In this document: positions 9,801 to 22,167 of the stretch, in pieces
How the letters are laid out: each line of letters starts with the position of its first letter
How positions within the stretch are numbered: the first letter of the stretch is position 1
Assembly: GCA_037349105.1 (NCBI GenBank)
Contig: JAYJMM010000090.1
Span: 732,001-796,000, forward strand
Direction: 5' to 3'
DNA length: 64,000 nucleotides
Origin: Limnomonas spitsbergensis
Taxonomy: Eukaryota; Chlorophyta; Chlorophyceae; Chlamydomonadales
Translations under genes and position numbers: made by a program
The notes under the pieces: model-generated
Database searches by the model: none
The model's input: only the letters and a program-made list of their open reading frames with translations
Told to the model about the DNA's origin: nothing

Positions 9801-12800
9801 ACACTTACCAGGTCACACTTGCACCCCTCAAACGTGAAATACTCCCACACTCCACACTTACCAGGTCACACTTGCACCCCTCAAACGTGAAATACTCCCA
9901 CATTCCACACTTACCAGGTCACACTTGCACCCCTCAAACGTGAAATACTCCCACATTCCACACTTACCAGGTCACACTTGCACCCCTCAAGCATAAAAGA
10001 CTCCCACACTCCACACTTACCAGGTCACACTTGCACCCCTCAAACATAAAAGACTCCCACACTCCACACTTACCAGGTCACACTTGCACCCCTCAAACAT
10101 GAAATACTCCCACACTCCACACTTACCAGGTCACACTTGCACCCCTCAAACATGAAATACTCCCACACTCCACACTTACCAGGTCACACTTGCACCCCTC
10201 AAACATGAAATACTCCCACACTCCACACTTACCAGGTCACACTTGCACCCCTCAAACATGAAATACTCCCACACTCCACACTTACCAGGTCACACTTGCA
10301 CCCCTCAAACATGAAATACTCCCACACTCCACACTTACCAGGTCACACTTGCACCCCTCAAACATGAAATACTCGGGATCTATCTGCAGCTCCATGAGCC
10401 ATTGCTCGGGCTCATCAACACTCCTGTCCAGAAGGAAGTATGGACAACTGCACACAGTAGGGGCAGGTTGGGAAGTGTGGATTACGAAGTGTGAAGTAGG
10501 GGCAACTGCACACAATAAAGGCGGGGTTGGGAGTTCAGATTGGCAGGGTTGGGAATTAAGAAGTGTGAGGTATGTACAATAGAGGCAGCCGGCCATCCCC
10601 ACCATTGACTCTTTGTGGGGCCCTCATCCCGTCTCTTTGTGGGGCCCTCATCCCGTCTTTTTGTGGGGCCCTCATCCCGTCTCTTTGTGGGGCCCTCATC
10701 CCGTCTTTTTGTGGGGCCCTCATCCCGTCTTTTTGTGGGGCCCTCATCCCGTCTCTTTGTGGGGCCCTCATCCCGTCTTCTTGTGGGGCCCTCATCCCGT
10801 CTCTTTGTGGGGCCCTATTCCCGTCTCTTTGAAAGGCCCTCATCCCGTCTCTTTGTGGGGCCCTCATCCTGTGTCTTTGTGGGGCCCTAATCCCGTCTCT
10901 TTGTGTGGCCCTCTTCCCGTCTCTTTGTGGGGCCCTCATCCCGTCTCTTTGTGGAGCCCTCATCCCGTCTCTTTGTGGAGCCCTCATCCCGTCTCTTTGT
11001 GGGGCCCTCATCCCGTCTCTTTGTGGAGCCCTCATCCCGTCTCTTTGTGGGGCCCTCATCCTGTGTCTTTGTGGGGCCCTCATCCCATTTTTGTGGCGCA
11101 CAAATCCTCCAACAAGAATGCATTGATATGATGTGATCCCTTGTCTCCCCTGGCCTGGCAATCTGCACTAGCCAACATGGAAAGCCCGTTATCTTACAAA
11201 TATATAAACAATATTAGCTCGTCCTCCCGAGAACTGCAAGGCTGCCTCCGAGCTTTTGATACCAGGGCCCATTTGCGTCCCCTGCCCCTTGTCAGCCGTT
11301 CCCTTCCTCGTATTCCCCATCCCCTTGTCTAGACTCCAAGCAATTGACTCCAAGCAATTGACTCCAACCAATTGACTCCAACCAACTCCAACCAAGCTGA
11401 CTCTAACAAGCCCCAACCAATTGACTACAACTCCAACCAATTATAACACCGTCCGTCCAGCGGCACAAGTATCCATGCTCCCCCCCCTGCGACCTGCACA
11501 CACCCTCTGCCAAAAAAGCTCCCTGTCTTAAAAACAAACGGCGTCAGCTCCCCCCCAGGTTCCTCGTGAGAGTGGAATATTTACCACCACCAGCGAAAGA
11601 CACAACTGCTACGGTCGCGATCGCCGCGACTATACATGCTGCTTTGGTTTGCCCCCATGTCTGTGTCTTAGGCTCTGCTTTGGTTACTGTAGCTGCTTTC
11701 CCCCCGATTTGCTCTGCCTGGCCCATTCCCAAAAGGCTGTGGGTGGTTACGTCAACTTCGTAACAAACACTCTAGACCAAACCTCTGACCGCAATGTGAA
11801 TCTCTTAGAAAGGGAGAAAGATATACACCCGGAGGCGTGGATTAAGGAAGGCACCCATTCGGCCGTAGCACTGAGTAACCTACAATTTGGATCCCTTACA
11901 GTCTTGCACCGGAGCTTTTGGACCAAGGCGGCCCATCTGCCTCCCCTGTCGGTTGTCCTCAGTACCCCTCCCATGCCTCAGCTCTCTTCTGCAACCTGCG
12001 TAGGCCCCCAGTCTGAAAGCAACGTCTTGGTTTTGTTATTCACGTTTGGATTGTTATTTACTTTTTTGTCATTACATTTGTTATTTTTATTTGTTTTGGA
12101 TACCGCATTTTTAAGGACATTGTTGGATGCAAAAACTTAATTGGATTTAAAATAGCTACCTGCTTAATCCGAACGTTTCAGCGGTTAGTTTTTGCCATAT
12201 AACCAAGTGTGGGTCAGCCCTCCTCCTACCACCTGCAGCCGGCGAGCCTCCGGTGCTTGGGTGGCCTGCTTCCCTCTCTTACGTCTACACTGGGGCGCAA
12301 TAGCCATGAAAAAGCTGAATGAAACACGGATCTCAAAGATCTCTCCCCATACAACAGTCCCTCCTTCCCATAAAGCAACACTCTAGCTGCCCCGCTGCTC
12401 TCCCCCAGCTGCTCTCCCCCAGCTGCCCCCCAGCTGCCCCACTGCTCTTTCCCAGCTGCCCCCCAGCTGCCCCCCAGCTGCCCCGCTGCTCTCCCCCAGC
12501 TGCCCCCCTGCGACCTGCACCTGAGCCGTTGGTGCTTGGGAGGCCCACTCCCATCACCGATGTCGACAACGGGGCGCAGCCGCGATGAAAAGGTGAGACC
12601 GGCAGGCAGCCTCGGGGCGGACATATTGAACCCCATGTACCTGCAAGCGCCGGATGGGGACAACAGAGCATGCGGTGAATTGTTCAACGTGGGATGAAAA
12701 GGTGAGGCCGGCAGGAGGCAGCCTCGGGTCGGAATTATCAAAGCCAGTATTCCAGGAGGGGACAGAGCACGCACTAGATGAAAAGATGAGGCAAGCAGGA

Positions 12801-15258
12801 GGCAGCCTCAGGGTCGGAAATATGAAAGCCAGCATTTCAGGAGGGGAAAGAGCACGCACTTGCTTTTACCCTAGACGAGATGAATTAAGTGAGGCCAGCA
12901 GGCCCCCCGGGTATTATCAAAGCCAAGCTGACTACCCGGAAATGATGGTCGGCCACATGTTTTGATACTTTTCTACCGTTCATGTTGTTCGTGTTGTTTA
13001 TTTCGTTACCTGTTCCTCAACCAGCTTTAGCTTTTTTCATTCTCAGTTCCTTGTTTGCCCACCACCAGGGACGTTACAGCCGATCGGCAACCGAAGATTT
13101 TCAGACAATTTTTTTGCTGAAAGCCCGGGCAAGGCCTTTCGGATTGAGCCGAAAGAAAAAAAGCCATCGACGGTTGGGTTCGGCCACCATTACTATTCCC
13201 ACCCACCTGGGCAAGCCGCTCGTGGACAGCAGTCCTGTGCCACAACAGGACAGATGGTTTGACCGCAAATCCACTCGAGTGTTGCTCTGCCTCAGGATCT
13301 TGACAATGCCGCTTGGGATGGATCCCACCTGTGCAACAAGAACGCCAGAGAAGATAGGGCACGCCAGAGAAGATAGGGCACGCCAGAGAAGATAGGGCAC
13401 GCCAGAGAAGATAGGGCACGCCAGAGAAGATAGGGCACGCCAGAGAAGATAGATTAAATCTCCGCTGCCAGCATGCAGCAGAGACTAAAGGGAATAGCTG
13501 GGCTAGAATGAAAAATGTTTTTGTGGAATGAGGAGCGAAATCTTCCAGAGTTTGCAGGTTACCTGCATGGTCTGTACCGACCTCTGCTAGAGAGACATAA
13601 AAAGGGAGGGGCGGCTGATCGGCAGCTGAAAATAGGCATACTTACTGATTAAAACGAATGGGAGGCCAAAAGTCCACAGAACACGGAAGGGGAAGCCACA
13701 GCAAGGATTTGGGGAAGGCGGACCAGCTGCAGAGGGGCGAGCCATATAAAAGAAAACAAACGGGTGACCCGTCGTAGCAATGGGGCAAGCCATATCATCA
13801 CAAAAAAGAAAAAGGGCTGCCTGCATGTTGGCTACGAATGTTGGATCTGAATATGGAAAGGATAGGGACAGAGGCAATCCAAGTAGAGACTACGCAGGCT
13901 GGCTTGCCACTCATTGGTGAAAAACGGGCGATGCATGCTGGCATGTGCATGTGCATGTGCATGTGCATGTGCATGTGCACGTTCATGTAATCATGTGCAC
14001 ATCCATGTTGCTCCTTGTTTGAATGAAAGCGACACATGCTGGCCACTGGATCATAGCGCAAAAGACGCGACGCACGCTGGCAAGTTGTACAGTGTTCAAA
14101 AGAGGCAAAGCATGCTGGCCAGTTGCTCAACGTTTAAAACAGGCGTCGTATGCTGGCAAGTTGCTCGCTATTCAGGGCGGTTGAAAAAACCGAACACTTC
14201 CAAGATTTGCGGCATCGTCGATGTTATGGCAGCGTTAGCTCAGATATTATGGGAGTGACAGAAATTCGTGGTTAATGGGAGTGACAGAAATTCGTGGTTT
14301 ATGGGAGTGACAGAAATTCGTGGTTAATGGGAGTGACAGAAATTCGTGGTTAATGGGAGTGACAGAAATTCGTGGTTAATGGGAGTGACAGAAATTCGTG
14401 GTTTATGGGAGGGACAGAAATTCGTGGTTAATGGGAGGGACAGAAATTCGTGGTTAATGGGAGGGACAGAAATTCGTGGTTTATGGGAGGGACAGAAATT
14501 CGTGGTTTATGGGAGGGACAGAAAGTCGTGGTTTATGGGAGTGGCAGAAATCCTTGCTGACAGCATAATGTACAAACTCACCAAAAAGCCTAATTTCAAA
14601 AGGCCATGCAATGCTTAACCTCCCTAGACCCTGCACCCTCTACCTCTGCCCAGACGCCTTGTGCTGACTCGTACCATCCCTTGCTCAAAGCAGGTGATGT
14701 ACTGTTGGCGGTACAACCGCAACGTGGCGAGAAGTGAGTTCATAAATCTGACTTCAAGGTTTGGGAATCGACACCCAGGTGTCCACCAGGTCGTCTAGAG
14801 TTCAGGTTAGGAACTGATGGATCAAGAGTACGTGTCAACCGTTATTCAGTTGGTCTCGGATCAAGGGCTGGAAACACGAACCCTAGTGAACACCACATGT
14901 TTAGGGTTTAGGGGATATGGTGTGCCCTTAAGGGTTTCAAGTGTGCGAGGGTTTAAGGTTGGGGGTCAAGAGTTCAGGGTTTAGTGGTCGGGTTCAGGGT
15001 TTCGATTTTAGGGCTTCGGGTTTAGGGTTTAGGGTTCAGGGTTTAGAGGTCACAAGCCCAAACGCTCACCAGGCTGTTGTTGAAGAGGTTCAAGTGTACC
15101 AGGGACACACCTTCCCTGCGCAACAAAACGGGGTTCAGGGTTAGCAAGCAGGGATACATAGAAGGATGAGGGTTTAGCTAACACGCTGCATGTACCAGGG
15201 ACACACCCTCTCTGCACAGCAAATCAGGGTGTAGGGTTTAGAAAGCAGGAGGGGGTTA

Positions 15259-15297
<39 letters not shown>

Positions 15298-18200
15298 GGG
15301 TTTAGCTAATAAGCTACATGTACCAGGGACCCACCCTCCTTGCGCAACAAAACAAGGTGTAGGGTTCAAAAAGCAGGAGGGGGGTGAGTGAGAGAGAGAT
15401 AGGGGTTAAGGTAACAAGCTGCTTGCACCAGGGACACGCCCTCTCTGCACAGCAAATATATATAAAGGTATATATATAAAGGTATATATATATATATATA
15501 TAAAGGTATATATATAAAGGAAAACTAACAAGCTGCTTGCACCAGGGACATGCCCTCCCTGCGCAAGAAAAAAGGGTTGAGGGTTCAGGATCACAGGAAA
15601 GTATCGAGAGAGATGAGGGTCCAGGGTTCAGGGTTACGGGTTTGGGTGTAAGGGTTGTGCAAACAGGATTGCAGGAATATGTATCGAGAGACGAGGTTTA
15701 AGGGTTAAGGTTAATGGTTTAGGTTTAAGGTTAAAGGTTTGGGCTTTAGGGATGCGCAAACAGGATTGCAGGGATATGTTTAAGGAGACAAGGGTTTAGA
15801 AATCAAGCTGCGTGGACCAGGGGCATGCCCTCTTAGACCAACAAACTAGGGTCGAGGGTTTAGCAAACAGGAGGAGGGGGAGAGAGAAGGTTCAAGTTGA
15901 CAAGCTGGGTGCACACTCTCCATGCACAGCAAATCCGGTGGAGCACTTTCTGCTTGCATGCGGAAAACATCCTCAGCCCTCACGCCCCTGCGGAGCGTAG
16001 TTATATTGATTTCTTTCTTTCTGCAGCAAGCAGGGCATCAGGTAAGCTCCATGCACCCTTGATTGGTTCAGGGAAAGGCTTTGTCCCAAAAAATGAAAAA
16101 TATATAAACCGTATGGTATGCCTAAAACCACTCCCTAAAATTACCGCCAACAAATCTTGAGCAGAAAAACTAAAAAATCGTTGCCTACAGGAAATGCATT
16201 TCTCCACAGCGACATGACCTTTAATTATGGCCTTGTGACATTGCCCTGAAAGGCTTTTCTGAGGAAACTTTCTGCTTTCCCTGTTTGTGACTCGCCCTTT
16301 GATTGTGTCGAAACGGGATCCCCAGATGGTGTCGGGAGAGGTCCAGAAAAGCTAACAAATCCAGGGAAAAGCAATGCCTGACCCTTTCTAGACATGGCAG
16401 TGCTCCTCACCCAATCGTTTCGGGAATGGAGCCGTCCAGGGAGTTGCTGGACAGGTCCAGGTAGGCCAGTGAGTCCAGGGAGAAGATGACGGGAGGGAGA
16501 GTTCCCTACAAGAGAACAAAACAGTAAATGGAAGGTATCTGACAAGGGCCTAGAGTGCTAGACAGATCCATTAGGTGCTGGACAGATCCACTAGGTGCTG
16601 TAAATATCCATTAGGTGCTGGACAGATCCACTAGGTGCTGGACAGATCCATTATGTGCTGGACAGATCCACTAGGTGCTAGACAGATCCACTAGGTGCTG
16701 GACAGATCCACTAGGTTCTGGACAGATCCACTAGGTGCTGGACAGATCCACTAGGCAGGCCAGTAAGGGCAGGGAGAACATGGCAGGAGGGGCGTATTGC
16801 GCAAGAACGGCATCCATTGAGATTGTGGATGGGTAACCTCCGGTATTCCCGGGTGCAGGCTAGCTGCTTGCGAAGCTGGATGGTAGGTTACCCAGTGCTG
16901 AAGCCGTACGGGTGCCTTCCTTAATCCACCCCTCAGGGCGGGATCTTTATTTTTTTCATAGGGAGGGGAACTCAGGTGGGAGCTCAGGTGGGAACTCAGG
17001 TGGGAAAGGGGGGGGGGCTCTGTGAAGTGTTGTGAAGTTTTTACAGTCCAACAGAGCATCACATTACAGTATGGACAGGTGCACTGGGCTGGTGGGGCTG
17101 CCTGCATATGGACAGCATAAACAGAGAGGACACAGATGGAGAGAGAGGGAGGGGGGATCGGAGGCTATGTGCGGCAGGGACGGGTTTGCTGGGTCCGAGG
17201 GGCTCCATGCGCAGGAACAGAATAACCGGAGAGGAGAACACAGATTAAGGGAGGGGGGGAGGGGTATGATAAGCGGCATAAGGGCATGTGCTCTGAGGGG
17301 GGCGTTCCCTTTGCACAGGGACGGCCTCAGGACTACAGAAAAAGGAAAGTGTCCAACAGGGGTTTTGGGTTAAGGGTTTAGGGTTAAGGGCTTTGGGTTT
17401 AGGGTTTAGGGTTTTGTATTTTGGGTTAAGGGTTTCGGGTTAAGGGTATAGGATTTTGGGTTTATAGTTTATCAAGAAAAAGGAAAGTGTCTAGCAGGGG
17501 TTAAGGATTCAGGGTTTAGGGTTAAGTGTTTAGGGTTTAGGGTTAAAGGTTTAGGGTCCAGCAAGAAAAAGGAAAGTGTCTAGTAGGGGATGGGGACTTC
17601 TGGTGAACCTGTCAGGATGAAGTGCCTTGTGCAACGGAAGGAGGAACGCAAATATCGGGCGCGGGAGGCGTCCCATTGATGGGAGGGGGGGGATGGCAGG
17701 CGAGGGGAGGCAGGTGAGGGGAGGGGGCAGGTGAGGGAGGCGCCACATGGCAGGAGGGGGGGGGGGGGGGGGGGCATGGCAGGAAGTGGGGGGATTTGGC
17801 AGGCCAGGGGACATGGCAGCAGGGAGGGATCTTCCCCCACTTACAGTGTAGTTTGTGTGCCTCAGGATGAGCGTCTTGAGAAACGACATCGAGTGCAGGA
17901 GGTTGTTGAACTCGGAGATGTCCCTGATGAGGGGGGGTGGGCAGCAGAAAGGAAGAAAAAAAGGAATTACTGGTAGTGAACCAAATAGTACCGGTAAACT
18001 AAATTTAGCAAACAATTAGATGCAGGCAAATGAGTGTACCGTCCCCTGAGCCTTCTGCCTTCCAGCAAAAAACAAGGTTTCCAAGGATGAGCGCGATCGG
18101 CCACGCGGATTGCGCAAACATGGGATACCTTTCTATCTTGGATGCACGATAAATGCATGCGATAATTGATCAATGATTGCACGAAAGGAATATAGGTTAC

Positions 18201-21200
18201 GATAGGAATATACAAAGGTATTACATACGGGGTGCCCAATACTGATGCTGGGCGGAATCAGTCAGAATCAGTCAGATCAGTCAGATCAGGTCAGGCTGAT
18301 ATGTGGAGTAGAGTGGTGCTTGGACGAGTAAACAACAAACGTTTTCCTGCGGGGCTTAACACTGGTCCACACTTGTGTTGTTCCAAGTGTGCCATTTAAA
18401 TCTCACCACAGCCATGGTGGGTCAGGCTGATTTAGCCAGGCTGCTGCTAAGATCGGGGGGGGGGGAGGAGGTAAGATGAATAGATTGGATCAAAGAGGCT
18501 CATTACCTCCCTCTGAATTAGCCAGGCTGCTGCTAAAAGATTGGGGGGGAGGGGGGGGTGTAAATGAATAGATGGGGTCAAGGAGGCCCATTATCTCCCT
18601 CGCCCCCAACGTCCACCTACCATACCCCATAACATTACAGGCCAGGCTGATGTCAGACAGGCGGCGACTCAGCGCAAACAAAATAACAGCAGGTGGTTGA
18701 ACTGGGTAAAGGAGGCCCATATCACCCCTCCCCCTCCCAATGGTAACGGTGCGGATGTGGCTTCAGCCCCGAGCTGCGCTGTTCCCTTAACCCGCACGCC
18801 CCTAGGGGGGCGTACTTGTCTTTCTGGCATTCACCCCCCCCCCTCCCAACAGCCCCTTGGGTTAAGGGTTTAGGGTTTAGGGTTTAGGGTTAAGAATCCC
18901 TAAACCCTAAACCCAACAGCCCCGAAGCCTGATGACGCTGCAGGCCAGGTCGATTTCACTCATTTCAGCCCGGCTGCTGCTTAGCGACAGACAAATAGTG
19001 AAATGCAATTACTAGATTGCAGCCCCACGTGGCCGAGCGTTCAGCAGGGCCCAGCGGGTATGCACCATTAAGTACTAGATTGGATGAACAGGGTCCATAC
19101 CATCCCTCCCACACCGACAGCCCCTCAGCGAAGACTGTTGCAGACCAAGTTGAATTCAGCCAGGATGCTTCTTAAAGCAAAAACGATTAGAAATATTACC
19201 TGCAAATTTGATGGTATAGCTAATTGTCCCCCCCCACACACACACCCCAACGGCCCCTCACGCCATTTTGTTACAGGCCAGGTCGATTTCAGCCGGGTTA
19301 AAGCTAAGCGTGAAAATAAAATGAAACAAACCCTCTCTTCCCACACCCCGGCGGTCCCTCACGCCACAACATTTCAGGTCAGGCTGACTTCAGCCAGATG
19401 GTGACTCAGCGCTAACGAAGTACAAGTATACTGATAAGATTAAGGGGGCTCACATTGCACCCCCACCCTCGCGACAGCCCCTCACCCCAAAGTGTTGTTG
19501 GCCAGGTTGATTTCAGTCAGGCGGCGACTCAGAGCCAGGCTGGTGATCCTGTTTGAGGCCAGGTTGACATGCTGTAGCCGGTTGTACGGGGACAGCAGGC
19601 TCAAGCGGCCCGACAGCTGATTGTCCTGCAGGGGGGAGGGCAGGGAGGTAGGAATGACAGTACCATATCTGAGGAGTGATGATCCTGTTTGAGGCCGGTT
19701 TGACATGCGGTAGCCGGTTGTACGGAGACAGCAGGCTCAAGCGGCCCGACAGCTGGCTGTCCTGCAGGGGGGAGGGCAGGAAGGTAGGAATGACAGTACC
19801 ATATCTGAGGAGTGGTGATCCTGTTCGAGGCCGGTTTGACATGCTGTAGAGAGGGGAGGCAACCGGCTAAAGCGGTTGGACAGTTGCGCTGCAGGGGAGC
19901 TAGGAGAGAGGCAGCCCTTTGAGCAGGATCGATCAATGTGTGTGCAAGTTCAAGCCTGTCCAATAGAGAATTCACACCTGTCCAACATACACTTAAAACG
20001 TGGATGGTAGATAAAGGGCGCATGCATGAATGGGAACAGTCCCCTGTCAGTCGTCAGCACCAGCCAATGCCGGACACCCACAGGCAATGCTGGGCTTGAC
20101 CTCAGGGTTCAGGGTTTAGGGTTCGGGGTTCGGTCTTTAGGGTTTGGGGTTTAGGGTTCAGCGTTCGGGGTCAGGGTTCAGGGGCCAGGGTCCAGCAGAT
20201 GTCCAGATGTCTACATTTACCCATGTTTGCCTCGAAATGTGTACAGGTTGAGGCGTGTGGCTTCAGAGTTTGGGGTAAGGGTTTAGGACAAGGGATTTAG
20301 GGCAAGGGTTTAGGGCAAGGGTTCAGGGCAAGGGTTAAGGCTGCTGGCTTCAGGGATTAGGTAAAGGGTCGAGGGTAAAGGACAATAGTTAAGAGACAAG
20401 CTTCAAGGTTCAAGGGCGGAGGGTTCATTTAGTTCATGCAGCAGCCCCCAGTCTCCTTACCTCAAGAGCGGAGGGTTCATGCAGCAGCCCCTACTCTCCT
20501 TACCTCAAGGGTGGAGGGTAGAGGGTGGAGGGTAGAAAGTGGAGAGTGGAGGGTGGAAGGTGGAGGGTGGAGGGTAGAGGGTGGAGGGTTCATTAGTTCA
20601 TGCAGTAGCCCCCAGTCCCTTTACCTCGAGGCCCACTGCCCAAACCCCAAACCTTAAACCCTTACATCTAGGTCCACTGCCTAAACCCTCAACCCTTACC
20701 TCTAGGTTCACTGCCTAAACCCTAAACCCCTGTACCATAAACCCTTACCTCAAGGTCAACCGCCTGAAACCCTCAACCCTAAACACGTACCTCTAGGTCC
20801 AACGCCTGAACCCCTCAACCCCAAACCCTTACATCTAGATCCACCGCCTGGACCTCTCAACCCTAAACCCTTACCTCTAGGTCCACCGCCTGGACCCCTC
20901 AACCCTAAACCCTTACCTCTAGATCCACCGCCTGGACCCCTCTACCCTAAACCCTTACCTCTAGGTCCACCGCCTGAAACCCTCAACCCTAAGCCCTTAC
21001 CTCTAGATCCACCGCCTGGACCCCTCTACCCTAAACCATTACCTCTAGGTTCACTGCCTAAACCCTAAACCCCTGTACCATAAACCCTTACCTCAAGGTC
21101 AACCGCCTGAAACCCTCAACCCTAAACACGTACCTCTAGGTCCAACGCCTGAACCCCTCAACCCTAAACCCTTACCTCTAGGTCCACCGCCTGAAACCCT

Positions 21201-21763
21201 CAACCCTAAACTCTAGGTCCACCGCCTGGACCCCTCAACCCTAAACCCTTACCTCTAGATCCACCGCCTGGACCCCTCTACCCTAAACCCTTACCTCTAG
21301 GTCCACCGCCTGAAACCCTCAACCCTAAGCCCTTACCTCTAGATCCACCGCCTGGACCCCTCTACCCTAAACCATTACCTCTAGGTCCACCTCCTGTACC
21401 CCTCAACCCTAAGCCCTTACCTCTAGGTCCACCGCCTGACCCTCTCAACCCTAAACCCTTACCTCTAGGTCCACCGCCTGAACTACTCAACCCTAAACCC
21501 TTACCTCTAGGTCCACTGCCTGGACCCCTCAACCCCAAACCCTTACCTCTAGGTCCACTGCCTGGACCCCTCAACCCCAAACCCTTACCTCTAGGTCCAC
21601 CGCCTGAACCACTCAAACCTAAACCCTTACCTCTAGATCCACCGCCTGCAGGCCGCCGCATGTGGATATATTGAGGCTACCGTTCAGCTGGTTCCTGGAT
21701 ATGGCCAGGTGGATCAAGGGGCTGTCCTTGCCCAGCTGACACAGGCTGTGGGGCACAAGGCCT

Positions 21764-21797
<34 letters not shown>

Positions 21798-22113
21798 CTG
21801 TGGATTCGTCTGTGCGTAACCAGGGGGAGGGGGGCAGATTCATCGGTTGTCACACAAGTTTCTGGACATGCCCAAATGACCACGTTAATGAGGGGCTGTC
21901 ATTGCCCAGCTGACACAGGCTGTTGGGCACAAGACCTGAAAGGCAGGTAGGCAGTGTGTGTTTGGTCTGTGCATAACCAGAGGCAGACATTAGGGGAGGG
22001 CGGGGGGGGGGGATTAATCGGCTGTCACACATGTTTCTGAACATGACCAGTTGGCCACGTTAATAAGGGGACTGTCATTGCCCAGCTGGCACAGGCTATC
22101 AGGCACAAGGCCT

Positions 22114-22167
<54 letters not shown>

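Noticed and set aside
10556..11161. 201-codon minus-strand frame with RDGMRAPQ repeats
   Set aside because: A 24-bp array whose length is divisible by three keeps all frames open; no unique coding sequence around it.
12590..12633. Exon reading YMGFNMSAPRLPAG between exons 10 and 11
   Set aside because: It has an acceptor, but exon 10 joins exon 11 in frame directly and including this piece leads to a stop in exon 11.
16010..16060. 15-base plus-strand microexon CAAGCAGGGCATCAG with good acceptor and donor
   Set aside because: Lies on the wrong strand inside an intron and has no partner exons on the plus strand.
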